A stretch of DNA of 43,028 nt from a virus, in IMG/VR virus record IMGVR_UViG_3300013004_001895, positions 1-43,028 of that record. One strand, given 5' to 3'. Each line of letters starts with the position of its first letter. The stretch's first letter is position 1. The position numbers were made by a program, and so were the translations under genes. The notes under the pieces are model-generated. The model had not been told where the DNA came from. It searched no databases and was given only the letters and a program-made list of their open reading frames with translations. Positions 26,389 through 35,513 of this stretch are shown here, in pieces.

Positions 26389-28017
26389 ATGGCTTGGTTT
26401 CCATTGAAAAACTACACACACTATAGTCTATTAAAAGGCTATTCGAAGCCAGACGAACTGGCTTTTAAGTGCAAAGAAAATAATTATTTAGCCTGCGGTA
26501 TTTGTGACTATAAAACAATATCTGGTGCTGTGTCCTTCTACAAGGCTTGCAAGAAAGCTGGCATTAAGCCAATCATAGGCTGCTCATTTGATAAATTCTC
26601 TCTATTCGCCAAGAATAAGGCGGGGTGGCACGATTTAATAGAATTAGTCTCATCACTTGATGAAAATGATAATGTCCCAGAATCTATATTGTCTAATATT
26701 TTGAAGAAGAATAATCTTATCAAGTTGTCAGACTCTTATTCTAAGTCTATGCCTATTAGTTATTATACAAATAGGGCGGATGCCAAACTACACAGAGTTT
26801 TACTTTGCTCTGATATGAAGACAACTCTGCCAAAAGTAACTAAATGTATCAGACAAGATAAAAATGGCAGCATAAATGTTGATTCCTATTTGGCACAAAA
26901 TCATGCTGATAAAGTTCAATACTTCATGCATGATACTTATTATGTTCTGGATAAAGACGAATCCAAAGATTTGGACTCTACTGAACTAGATAAGATCTAT
27001 AGTCAATGCGAAGATTACGACATTTTAAACAAGCCAATGCTACCAAAGTTTAGCTGTCCAAACGGAGCCACAGAAGAAGATTATCTTAAAGAACTGTGCC
27101 GCGAGGGGTGGAAAAATCTTTTGATAGCACAAAATAAAGTATCTAATGAAGATGATAAACAAAGATATCTTGATAGATTCAAAGAAGAATTCGACGTTAT
27201 TAAAAATGCTAACCTATTCGGTTATTTTTTGATTGTTCGTGATATCATAAACTATGTGAATAGCAGGGGATGGCTTTCTGGCCCCGGTAGAGGTTCAGCG
27301 GCTGGATGCTTAATCTCATATCTTGTCGGAATTACTAAAATCGATCCTCTAGAATTTGATCTTCTATTTGCTCGTTTTTATAATGCTGGACGAAATACTG
27401 CTGACCATATATCTTTACCAGATATTGATATGGACGTTCCCGGCAAGCATAGAGATGAAATTATTGGGTACATTAAGGACAAGTATGGTCATGATCGCGT
27501 CAGTCAAATGTTAACGTTTGGTAGACTACAAGGAAAGAGTGCTATCAAAGAAGTTCTACGTATTAATGAGGCTTGTTCTTTTGCTGAAATGAATGCTATA
27601 AGCAATTGCATTCCAGATGAAGCTAAAATCTCAGATCAACTAGCAGAAATGGACGATGAAGATCGATCTATCATTAGATGGGCATTGATCAACAATGCTG
27701 ATGAACTGAGGGACTTTTGTAGAATTAATGATAATGGTGAACTTGAGGGCGAATATGCTGATTATTTTGATCAAGCTATCAAAATCGAAGGCACATTTAA
27801 AACGCAAGGAAAACATGCCGCCGGTGTTGTGATCTCTGCCGAACCTTTACAAAAAGTTTGCCCAATGGTAAAACAGAAAGGATCGCATGAAAAAATTGCT
27901 GGGTTAGAAATGAGTGATCTAGAGGCGTTGGGTCATGTAAAATTTGACGTTCTAGGAATCAATTTGCTAGATAAAATCATGAAGATACAAGAAATAACAG
28001 GAGTTGCAAATGGCTAA
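26389..28017 (+). CDS. dnaE: DNA polymerase III alpha, N-terminal half (PHP plus catalytic palm)
   Basis: Start ATG 26389 follows GAGG (26378-26381). A PHP-type domain covers residues ~1-200 and ends in sequence typical of DnaE, including KKAGIKPIIGC. The palm motif SGPGRGSAAGC, the Asp pair in PDIDMDVPG and the third catalytic Asp in KFDVLG are all present. The chain stops 21 residues after KFDVLG, before the fingers, so it cannot be a complete polymerase. The PHP metal ligands are missing. The remainder of the enzyme is encoded at 28680-30251, after an exonuclease gene. The two halves should associate to give one active polymerase. Confidence 0.9.
   Translation: MAWFPLKNYTHYSLLKGYSKPDELAFKCKENNYLACGICDYKTISGAVSFYKACKKAGIKPIIGCSFDKFSLFAKNKAGWHDLIELVSSLDENDNVPESILSNILKKNNLIKLSDSYSKSMPISYYTNRADAKLHRVLLCSDMKTTLPKVTKCIRQDKNGSINVDSYLAQNHADKVQYFMHDTYYVLDKDESKDLDSTELDKIYSQCEDYDILNKPMLPKFSCPNGATEEDYLKELCREGWKNLLIAQNKVSNEDDKQRYLDRFKEEFDVIKNANLFGYFLIVRDIINYVNSRGWLSGPGRGSAAGCLISYLVGITKIDPLEFDLLFARFYNAGRNTADHISLPDIDMDVPGKHRDEIIGYIKDKYGHDRVSQMLTFGRLQGKSAIKEVLRINEACSFAEMNAISNCIPDEAKISDQLAEMDDEDRSIIRWALINNADELRDFCRINDNGELEGEYADYFDQAIKIEGTFKTQGKHAAGVVISAEPLQKVCPMVKQKGSHEKIAGLEMSDLEALGHVKFDVLGINLLDKIMKIQEITGVANG
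28004..28013 (+). repeat. Direct repeat TTGCAAATGG, left copy (right copy 28662-28671)
   Basis: The same ten bases occur at the start of the exonuclease gene (where they include its ATG) and near its end. They bracket the segment that interrupts the polymerase gene, as expected from duplication at insertion or from recombination at a short homology. A chance match is possible. Confidence 0.55.
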
Positions 28018-28690
28018 CAGAGACTTTATTATATTTGACTTTGAAACGGGATCAAGAAATCCACACAGAACACAACCAACACAAATTGCCGCCATAGCAC
28101 TAGATGGTAGAACGCTATCAATGAAGGGGCAATTCAATAGTGAGATAAAACCGATCTTTGATGAAGCGGAAGCCGTTGCCGCTGGTGTTGACCCAATCGA
28201 AGATGAAGCACTTAAGATTACTAAGAAGACAAGAGAACAGCTAGAAAAAGCTCCATCATTAAAATCTGTATGGTCCAAGTTTACTAAATTTGTTGATCAG
28301 TATAATTGGAAGGGCGACACATTTTTTAATCCAATTCCAGTTGGGTTTAATATTATTGGATTCGATATGATTATAGTCAATAGGCTATGTAGAGAATTTG
28401 GGCCTTGGGATAAAGATCGTGAGCAACAAAAGTTATTCAGCAAGGTTTATAAGTTTGATATCATGGACTCTGTTTTTGCTTGGACAGAGAGCGATCCAAG
28501 TATTAGATCTATAAGCATGGATGCATTGAGAGAACGTATGGGCTTAAGTTTTGACAATGCACACGATGCTTTGCAGGACGTAAAAGATGAAGCAAATATC
28601 TTTATCAAACTGATGAAAACACACAGAGCAGTATATCAAAATATTAAATTTGAGAAAGCCTTTGCAAATGGGGAATTGTATGTTAAATGA
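28010..28690 (+). CDS. DnaQ-like 3'-5' proofreading exonuclease nested in the split polymerase
   Basis: This is a DEDD-family exonuclease like the epsilon subunit of PolIII. Motif I is FDFETG (D-x-E), motif II GFNIIGFD, and motif III NAHDALQDVKDE with the catalytic His and Asp, so it is the DEDDh type. Start ATG 28010 has CAGGAG six bases upstream and overlaps the polymerase stop. The 3' end overlaps the second polymerase gene by 11 bases. It should proofread for the split polymerase, whose PHP domain looks inactive. Its C-terminal ANGELYVK may derive from former polymerase sequence. Length is 226 residues. Confidence 0.92.
   Translation: MANRDFIIFDFETGSRNPHRTQPTQIAAIALDGRTLSMKGQFNSEIKPIFDEAEAVAAGVDPIEDEALKITKKTREQLEKAPSLKSVWSKFTKFVDQYNWKGDTFFNPIPVGFNIIGFDMIIVNRLCREFGPWDKDREQQKLFSKVYKFDIMDSVFAWTESDPSIRSISMDALRERMGLSFDNAHDALQDVKDEANIFIKLMKTHRAVYQNIKFEKAFANGELYVK
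28662..28671 (+). repeat. Direct repeat TTGCAAATGG, right copy
   Basis: Right-hand partner of the repeat at 28004-28013, 658 bases apart, lying just before the start codon of the C-terminal polymerase half. Confidence 0.55.
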
Positions 28691-30251
28691 TTTGGATTAT
28701 CACGACAAGCCCACTTGGCAATTGTTTGCAGATGGTAAGACCAAGGGTATCTTTCAGCTAGAAAGTAATCTTGGTAAGTCTTGGTCTAAAAAACTGGCTC
28801 CAACTAACATTGAGGAACTGTCTGCCTTAATTGCTATTATTAGGCCGGGAACATTAAAAGCATATGTCGATGGAAAGAGTATGACACAGCACTATGTTGA
28901 TAGAAAGCATGGTAGGGAAGAAGTTACATACTTACATCCAGCACTTGAAGAAATATTGAAGCCAACATATGGCGTTCTGGTTTATCAAGAGCAATCCATG
29001 CGTATAGCAGAAAAGATTGCCGGTTTTAATTTGCAAGAAGCCGACGTTCTTAGAAAAGCTATCGGTAAGAAAAAAGCAGACCTTATGAACGAGGTTAAAA
29101 AGTCTTTTATTGCTGGTGCAGAAAAAGTTGGCATAGTAAACAAGGAAGAAGCAGAGCAAATCTTCGGATGGATCGAAAAGTCATCCAGATATGCCTTCAA
29201 TAAGTCTCATAGCGTCTCTTATGCAATATGTTCTTATTGGAGTGCATATTTTAAGGCCCATTATCCACTTCAATTTTTCTTATCGTATCTTTATTATGCT
29301 AACGAAAAACAAGACCCTCATCAAGAGATTTACGAATTAATTTCTGAGGCAAAACTGTTTGACATAGAAACAAAGACCCCAAATCTATCTAATTTTGATA
29401 AGAAGTTCAATATCAAGAACAAGAAGATATATTTCGGTATTAAAGATGTCAAATCTCTTACTGGAGCAACTGGCGATAAATTGATTACTGTTATAGACGA
29501 AGCCCAAAAAGAGTTGGGTAAGCCAATTAAGGACTTTACTTGGTTAGAAATTCTACTCTTTGTTTCGTCTAAGATTAGCTCTACTGCTTTTAAGTCATTA
29601 GCATCCATTGGATTTTTTAGAAACTTTAGTGGAAAGATCACTAGGAATAAAGCACTATATGATTATGAGATCTATAGAACTTTGACAAAGGCTGAACAAA
29701 ATTGGATTATTGAGAATTATCCTACTAAGCAATGGTCTAGTTTCGTTGATTGTTTAAAGGACTTAGCACCAACTAAAAAAGAGGGTGGAGGAACTTCCAA
29801 AATAGATCGTAAGCAGGCAATCGAAAATGAGATTCAACTATTGATTAATCCGCCATACGATCTAGAAGACGATCCAAGCTGGGTCATTGATCAAGAAGTA
29901 AAGTTCTTGGGGTGTCCAGTGAGTATGGCTAGAGTGGAAACGTCCGACACTTCGGCAGCAAATACAACATGTAGGGAAATCGTAAATGGGAAACGCGGAA
30001 AAGATATTTGCGTTGTCGCCAACGTACAAAGGGTTTCTGATTATACTATCACCAAGGGTGAATCTAAGGGGCAATTGATGTCATTTTTAACAATAGAAGA
30101 TGATTCATGTATGTTAGATAGCGTGATAGTATTTCCAAAAGTAAGGGAAAAGTATAAGTACGTCCTATACGAAGGAAACAATCTCATATTTTGTGGATCG
30201 GTAGAAAAGAACGATAACTCTTTTATCGTCAATCAAATTCACGAAATCTAG
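28680..30251 (+). CDS. dnaE: DNA polymerase III alpha, C-terminal half (fingers to OB fold)
   Basis: The start is ATG 28680 (GGGGA five bases upstream) or ATG 28668; it lies in the end of the exonuclease gene. Sequence resumes where the upstream half ends: KGIFQLES, IIRPGTLKAYVDG, DRKHGREEVTYLHP, YQEQSMRIA, the RKAIGKKKADLM fingers motif and NKSHSVSYA, which binds the incoming nucleotide. A helix-hairpin-helix region (~residues 230-270) and a C-terminal OB fold (~435-523) follow. It lacks all three catalytic Asp residues and must work with the N-terminal half. Length is 523 residues. Confidence 0.9.
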   Translation: MLNDLDYHDKPTWQLFADGKTKGIFQLESNLGKSWSKKLAPTNIEELSALIAIIRPGTLKAYVDGKSMTQHYVDRKHGREEVTYLHPALEEILKPTYGVLVYQEQSMRIAEKIAGFNLQEADVLRKAIGKKKADLMNEVKKSFIAGAEKVGIVNKEEAEQIFGWIEKSSRYAFNKSHSVSYAICSYWSAYFKAHYPLQFFLSYLYYANEKQDPHQEIYELISEAKLFDIETKTPNLSNFDKKFNIKNKKIYFGIKDVKSLTGATGDKLITVIDEAQKELGKPIKDFTWLEILLFVSSKISSTAFKSLASIGFFRNFSGKITRNKALYDYEIYRTLTKAEQNWIIENYPTKQWSSFVDCLKDLAPTKKEGGGTSKIDRKQAIENEIQLLINPPYDLEDDPSWVIDQEVKFLGCPVSMARVETSDTSAANTTCREIVNGKRGKDICVVANVQRVSDYTITKGESKGQLMSFLTIEDDSCMLDSVIVFPKVREKYKYVLYEGNNLIFCGSVEKNDNSFIVNQIHEI

Positions 30252-30302
30252 ATTGTTTTTTGGACTTGTTGTTGCTAAAATACTAAGATCAAGGAGAATG
30301 AT

Positions 30303-30614
30303 ATGAATGTGTGTTCTTTTACGGGGTATCTTGTTGAAAACCCTAGGATATCAATGGAAGGCGATGTGGTGAAAGCTGAGTTTACGATGGTGGTATATAC
30401 TTATCGTAAAACAAGAAGCGGTGAGAAGAATAGAATACCTACCTATTTGCAGTGCGAAGCGTGGCATACTGGTGCAGAAACTTTAGAAAAATATGCTACA
30501 AAAGGAACTAAATTGAACGTTCACGCTTCTGCTAAAAATGTATCTAAAGATAATAAGTCAGTTATTTTTAGAATAAACGAGTTTGACTTCTGCAACCAAG
30601 AGTACGACTATTAA
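30303..30614 (+). CDS. ssb: Single-stranded DNA-binding protein
   Basis: A compact OB-fold SSB: N-terminal VCSFTGYLVENPR, central AEFTMVVYTYRKTRSGEK and TYLQCEAWHTGAETLEKYATKG match the bacterial SSB pattern. There is no acidic C-terminal tail of the DDDIPF type; it ends CNQEYDY instead. CAAGGAG lies upstream. It follows the polymerase genes by 51 bases and completes the replisome set. At 103 residues it is shorter than bacterial SSB. Confidence 0.9.
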   Translation: MNVCSFTGYLVENPRISMEGDVVKAEFTMVVYTYRKTRSGEKNRIPTYLQCEAWHTGAETLEKYATKGTKLNVHASAKNVSKDNKSVIFRINEFDFCNQEYDY

Positions 30615-30615
30615 T

Positions 30616-32280
30616 ATGAGAAAAAAACGCATACTATTTTGTAGCGAAGCTACATTTTTAAATACTGGATATGCTACTTATACCAGAGAGATATTGAACT
30701 ATCTACACAATACTGGTAAATATGAACTAGCAGAAATGGCATCATATGGTGAGCGAAAAGACAAGCGGGCCGCTTCTATACCTTGGAAATATTACGGAGT
30801 AGTACCGGATAGTTCTTGCTCAGAAGATGAAAAGAAGCAATATGCAGAACATCCAATAGCACAATTCGGTGAACTATTATTTGAATCTGTTTGCTTAGAT
30901 TTTCAGCCAGATGTCGTGTGCGATATCAGAGATTTCTGGATGTTGGACTTTCAAGAGCGTTCTCCGTTTAGGCCATTTTACAAATGGTGCATTATGCCAA
31001 CCGTTGATGCTAAACCACAGGCTAGGCAATGGATTGCAACATACGAGTCTGCTGATGCTTGTCTAACATACTCTGAGTGGGCTGGAGAAGTAATCAAAGA
31101 ACAATCTGGTGGTAAAATAAAATATTTGGGAATAGCACCACCCTCTGCACATCCAGCATATCAACCCATTGATGACAAGTTATCTTTGAGACAATCTTTT
31201 GGCATTAATCCAAATGCAAAGATAGTTGGCACCGTAATGAGAAATCAAAGGCGCAAATTATATCCAGATCTATTTTCAGCATTTAGGTTATTATTGGATA
31301 AGACTAATAATGATCCAGACTTAATGTTATATTGTCACACAAGTTATCCAGACCTTGGTTGGGATATACCGGAGCTATTACAAGAATACGGTCTTTCTTC
31401 TAGAGTTTTATTTACATATATCTGTGGTCAAACTGGTAAGCCCTTCGTTTCTTTATTTAGGGGTGCGGTAGCACAGTCACCTTATTCAAATAAATATGGT
31501 GCCGTATTATCAAATGTTAAGAACGGTCTAGAGTATGAGGATCTTGCAAAGATTATCAACTTATTCGATCTATATGTTCAGTATGCAAACTGTGAAGGCT
31601 TTGGGTTGCCACAAGTAGAAGCTGCTGCATGTGGCGTTCCAGTAATGTCAACGGATTATTCTGCTATGGAAAGTGTTGTTAGAAACTTAGGTGGAATACC
31701 GATTACACCAAAAGCTCTGTATAAAGAACTAGAAACCGGATGTCTAAGAGCAGTGCCAGACAATGAATTGGCATCTAGTCTAATGTTAGCATTCTTCAAT
31801 ATGCCAAAAGATCAACGGCTTAATTGGGGTGCAAAAACAAGAGAATCTTTCTTAAAGCATTATAGGTGGGAACAAAGCGGGAAAATGTGGGAAGATTATT
31901 TTGATAGTGTCGAGATTATACCTGACCACTTGGGCTGGAAATCTCCATCTAGAATCAGAAAACCACAAGCTAAACCAGAGAATATAAATAAGCAATTTTC
32001 TCATGAAGATTTGGCCCGCTGGTTGATAACGTCTGTATTGTGTGAGCCAGAAAAGATAAATTCATTTATGGAAGCTAGGCTTGTACGAGATTTGATGTAT
32101 AAGAGTACAACTTCTACAACGGGCGGAATGTATTTTAATGAAAGTTCAGCCGCCTTTGATGGTAAACAGGGAAGATCATTTTTTGATTTTGATATGGCAT
32201 ACAACCAGATGTTAGCACTATGCAATAGAAGAAATTATTGGGAACAAAAGCGATTAGACGCTATAAGGAATATTAAATGA
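30616..32280 (+). CDS. GT-B glycosyltransferase (GT4-like), 554 aa
   Basis: ATG 30616 is chosen over the TTG at 30583 that lies inside ssb. The N-terminal Rossmann half starts RILFCSEATFLNTGYATYTRE; the C-terminal half has the donor-binding GT4 motif EGFGLPQVEAAACGVPVMST (E-x7-E type). Residues after ~400 form an extra helical extension with KSTTSTTGGMYFNE. It opens the glycan cluster running to 38331. Sugar and acceptor cannot be told from sequence. Confidence 0.85.
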   Translation: MRKKRILFCSEATFLNTGYATYTREILNYLHNTGKYELAEMASYGERKDKRAASIPWKYYGVVPDSSCSEDEKKQYAEHPIAQFGELLFESVCLDFQPDVVCDIRDFWMLDFQERSPFRPFYKWCIMPTVDAKPQARQWIATYESADACLTYSEWAGEVIKEQSGGKIKYLGIAPPSAHPAYQPIDDKLSLRQSFGINPNAKIVGTVMRNQRRKLYPDLFSAFRLLLDKTNNDPDLMLYCHTSYPDLGWDIPELLQEYGLSSRVLFTYICGQTGKPFVSLFRGAVAQSPYSNKYGAVLSNVKNGLEYEDLAKIINLFDLYVQYANCEGFGLPQVEAAACGVPVMSTDYSAMESVVRNLGGIPITPKALYKELETGCLRAVPDNELASSLMLAFFNMPKDQRLNWGAKTRESFLKHYRWEQSGKMWEDYFDSVEIIPDHLGWKSPSRIRKPQAKPENINKQFSHEDLARWLITSVLCEPEKINSFMEARLVRDLMYKSTTSTTGGMYFNESSAAFDGKQGRSFFDFDMAYNQMLALCNRRNYWEQKRLDAIRNIK

Positions 32281-33394
32281 AAGCATTATTCATATCACAC
32301 TACAATGAAGGTAGCGGGTGGTCAAATTGCGGAATCGATCTAATCAAATCTATGCACAGGTCAGGAATAGACACTGTATGTAGAAGCATTAGACTTGGAG
32401 CGGCAAGGCCACTAGCAGACGAAGAAATAAGTACCTTAGAATCAAAATCTCTATCTAATATAGATGTGTGCATACAGCATGTTTTGCCACATCATTTTGT
32501 AAAGACAAATAAGTTCAAAAAGAATATAGGATATTTTGTTGCTGAATCAACCAATATCAATTCTGTTTCTTGGTTTAATAACCTAGAGCTTATGGATGAA
32601 ATATGGGTTCCTAATCAAACGCTACAACAGTCATTAGTATCTAGCGGTTTTAAGAAAAAGATTAGAGTTATCCCACATGCTTTTGATTTGTCAAAATACT
32701 CCAAAAATTATGGCAAGGTGGACTTTGGAAACAATAAGCATAAATTCAAGTTTTATTTCATAGGTGATCTCAATGATCGCAAAAATATAGTATCTATTAT
32801 TAGATCTTTTCATTCTGAGTTTCATGCGTCCGAACAAGTTGCTCTTGTGCTAAAAATCAAAAGACATGGAACGAATCCACAGGATGTTCAAAAGTATATT
32901 GGCAATTTATGTCGAAGCATTAAAGAGCAGATGAGATTATATCCTAATATAAACCAGTACCACAAAGAGTTGGTTATAACAGAAGAAATAGACAATAATC
33001 ACATTAATATGCTGCATTCATCATGTGATTGTTTTATTGGTCCAACCCACGGAGAGGGCTGGTTTATACCAGCATTTGACGCATGTGCTTTGGAAAAACA
33101 CCAATATGTAGCAATGAGGGTGGTCCAAAAGAATTCATAGATCTACATAATACCAGCACTGGCTGGCTCGTAAATGGAGTATATGGAGTTTGTAATCATG
33201 GCGATCCAGCGTTTCCAGAATTATTTACTGGTACTGACGAATGGTTTATACCAAGTGAATCAATAATTAAAAAAGCCATGAGATTCTATTATGAAAATAG
33301 GGGTTCTGTAGATAGAGCCGCTGGACTAAAAAGAGCCTCATTATTTTCTTATGAATCCGTTGGGAACATGATAAAGGAAGCACTCAATGATTAA
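32277..33394 (+). CDS. GT-B glycosyltransferase interrupted by a -1 frameshift
   Basis: Frame one runs 32277-33140 and carries the GT4 donor-site motif GPTHGEGWFIPAFDACALEK. Downstream homology continues in the -1 frame (TPICSNEGGPKEFIDL, then TGWLVNG) to 33394. The change falls at the five-A run 33094-33098 (codons GAA AAA CAC). Slipping back one base on AAA would give ...ACALEKTPICSNEGG, a good match to the family pattern, and a 372-residue protein. Possible causes are programmed slippage, a real disabling deletion or a sequencing error. The stop overlaps the next gene normally. Confidence 0.75.
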
Positions 33395-34385
33395 TAACTC
33401 TGTAAAAAGATTGATATCTATGGCTAATAGTACCAAGCCAGAGAAGTTTAATATTTTGACATTTCCAACTCACGAAAGATATGAGTCTCAGCTTTGTAAA
33501 ACAGGGCATAATTTCTTCTCTTTCACGGTTCCAAATGCCAAGAAATGGAATACAAATCAATTAGCACCCCCAGAAAATTACTATAGTTTGCCAGAATCAA
33601 ATCCGTGCGGGTTTCTAAATTACGACATGATTCTGGTGCAAAGTAAATTTTGGCAATTCCAAGTTGCTCAACAAATCAACCAGCAACTAAGTCTACCAAT
33701 AATATGCTTAGAGCATACTTTACCAACCCCACAAACATTAAGTCAACAAAATATAGAAGCTATGAAAAACATGCTTGGAGATATTAATATTTTTATCTCA
33801 GAGTATTCCAAAAAGTCTTGGGGTGTTGAGTATAACTCTTTGGTGATTCATCACGGAATAGACTCAGAAACATTTGCTCCGCTTGACATAGAAAAGAAAC
33901 CATATGTATTAACGGTTGCTAATGATTTTGTTAATCGTGACTATTGTTTAAATTATTCTGGATGGAAGAGAGTAACAGACGGCCTTACCACTAGATTAGT
34001 TGGGGATACAGATGGCCTGTCAAAATCAGCATCCTCAACAGAAGAACTGGTAAAAGAATATAATAGCTGCGGAGTATATTTTAATAGCTCCACACTTAGT
34101 CCAATACCAACATCTTTACTTGAAGCAATGTCTTGTGGGTGTGCTATTGTATCGACAGCCACCTGTATGATTCCAGAAATAATTACTAATGGTTATAATG
34201 GTTATATTTCTAATGACGAAGAAGAATTAAAAAAATATTTGCAGATTGTACTTAATGACGAAAAAGTGAGACAAGAGCTTGGGGCTAATGCGAGAAAGAC
34301 TATTGTAGAGAGGTTCTCACAAGATAAGTTTCTTTCACAATGGAACGGTATATTCAATATGGTATATGAGGTTTCTACACGATGA
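33387..34385 (+). CDS. GT-B glycosyltransferase, 332 aa
   Basis: A two-domain GT-B protein. The N-terminal half is diverged (NILTFPTHERYESQL...). The C-terminal half has IHHGIDSETFAP, then SPIPTSLLEAMSCGCAIVST and NGYNGYIS, the GT4 donor-site signature, in which the first Glu of E-x7-E is replaced in the sequence S-P-I-P-T-S-L-L-E. The ATG overlaps the preceding stop by eight bases. Confidence 0.85.
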   Translation: MINNSVKRLISMANSTKPEKFNILTFPTHERYESQLCKTGHNFFSFTVPNAKKWNTNQLAPPENYYSLPESNPCGFLNYDMILVQSKFWQFQVAQQINQQLSLPIICLEHTLPTPQTLSQQNIEAMKNMLGDINIFISEYSKKSWGVEYNSLVIHHGIDSETFAPLDIEKKPYVLTVANDFVNRDYCLNYSGWKRVTDGLTTRLVGDTDGLSKSASSTEELVKEYNSCGVYFNSSTLSPIPTSLLEAMSCGCAIVSTATCMIPEIITNGYNGYISNDEEELKKYLQIVLNDEKVRQELGANARKTIVERFSQDKFLSQWNGIFNMVYEVSTR

Positions 34386-34810
34386 ATATTCAAATTACAG
34401 AAAAACTAGATAAAACAATCGACGGGTTTGTAACTATTCCTATTCTATATGGTAAAATAGATCTTGGGGTTGTGCCAGACAACGCCGCATTTAATATAGT
34501 CGCGGCTAATGCGTTAGATAGCATCCCGCATAATCTTCTAAATGAATTCGTCTCATCAGTTTGTAAAAAGATGAGATTTGGTGCTAGATTATTTTTAGGC
34601 GGCGTAGAGCTATCTTCTGTAGCAAGAGATGTAACAAGCGGAAAAATGCCTAGTGCAGCTTTTAATGAGCTTATCTTTACAAAACGTGGACTATATAATG
34701 TGAGGGACATTGTAGAGTTACTAGAATCACACGGATTAAATATTGAACAAGCAAACATACAAGGACATATTTATGAAATCACAGCTTCAAGACCGAAGGC
34801 TACAAACTAG
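34382..34810 (+). CDS. Methyltransferase-like fragment lacking the SAM-binding motif
   Basis: The sequence VAANALDSIPHNLLNEFVSS with KMRFGARLFLGGVEL corresponds to the middle and C-terminal part of class I methyltransferases (strand 4 to strand 5, the xxNxLxHIP and LKxGGxL region). The glycine-rich motif I is absent and there is no room for it. It may be a catalytically dead or regulatory partner in the glycan cluster. Length is 142 residues. The next gene overlaps its end. Confidence 0.55.
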   Translation: MNIQITEKLDKTIDGFVTIPILYGKIDLGVVPDNAAFNIVAANALDSIPHNLLNEFVSSVCKKMRFGARLFLGGVELSSVARDVTSGKMPSAAFNELIFTKRGLYNVRDIVELLESHGLNIEQANIQGHIYEITASRPKATN

Positions 34811-35513
34811 TTGTAAAAGTTGCGTCTTTGCAACCTATGATGATAAAACGCAAGTTGGGTGCTTACACGAAAGAATAGAAAAATTTAGACCCAACGTTAT
34901 AGAAGCGTATGACGAAGAAAAAGAATTCTACGTCATTAATGGCCTATGCAATCTGTATCGTAATAGTAAATGGAATGATGGTGAACCAGATATCGATAAA
35001 TCTATGGCCGAATCCAGCCTATCATTCGATTGTTTTATTGATTGCTCAAATATAAATGATGAAGCAACCGACACTATCATCAATTTTGTATCAAATGCAA
35101 CATATTATGATAAAAAAATAAACTGGTATTTGTTTCACCTAGACTCAGAAACTCAGGCGGTAAAGAATAATGTGCTACGTATTTTCATGAGCTTGCACAA
35201 AATTTCACCGAAAATATCTGTTTGTATTCATAAAAGCATTTATCTAAACGAATTTGTTACTAAATCGAATAGTACATATCATGCCGTATTAAATGCAACA
35301 AATATGCATGATTTAGGCATCTTTACCTCTGTAAATAATGCAATAAATAGGGATATCAAAAAGTTCATTATAGGACACATACACAATACCGATTTCATAT
35401 CGAATATAGCTTATAGAATAGAATTCATCAAGAATCAAAACATCGATTATTATGCTAACGTGAATAGTATAATAGAACAATCCAAAAATGTGGGGATGTA
35501 TTTTGAAATCTAA
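34773..35513 (+). CDS. Cys-motif protein of the glycan cluster, 246 aa
   Basis: ATG 34773 with AAGGA at 34761-34765 is preferred over TTG 34743. The N-terminus has CKSCVFATYDDKTQVGC and, further on, NGLCNLYR: four cysteines that could bind zinc or an Fe-S cluster. The remainder (~100-246) is alpha/beta, with FDCFIDCSNINDEATD followed by WYLFH, suggestive of a divergent GT-A-like fold but without a D-x-D. Function is not recognised. Confidence 0.62.
   Translation: MKSQLQDRRLQTSCKSCVFATYDDKTQVGCLHERIEKFRPNVIEAYDEEKEFYVINGLCNLYRNSKWNDGEPDIDKSMAESSLSFDCFIDCSNINDEATDTIINFVSNATYYDKKINWYLFHLDSETQAVKNNVLRIFMSLHKISPKISVCIHKSIYLNEFVTKSNSTYHAVLNATNMHDLGIFTSVNNAINRDIKKFIIGHIHNTDFISNIAYRIEFIKNQNIDYYANVNSIIEQSKNVGMYFEI

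Noticed and set aside
28010-28690. Intron or intein as the cause of the split polymerase
   Set aside because: The exonuclease frame fills the gap completely and overlaps both neighbours, leaving no room for a group I/II intron core. No intein N-terminal Cys or C-terminal HN motif is seen at the ends of either half.
30245-30261. Palindrome AATCTAGATT followed by a T-run after the polymerase gene
   Set aside because: A palindrome without a loop and of low GC is a poor terminator hairpin; it also contains the stop codon. SSB is likely co-transcribed.
30260-30286. TTGGAC and TACTAA-like boxes before ssb
   Set aside because: Spacing is 15 bases or less and the -10 is weak, so I do not call a promoter.
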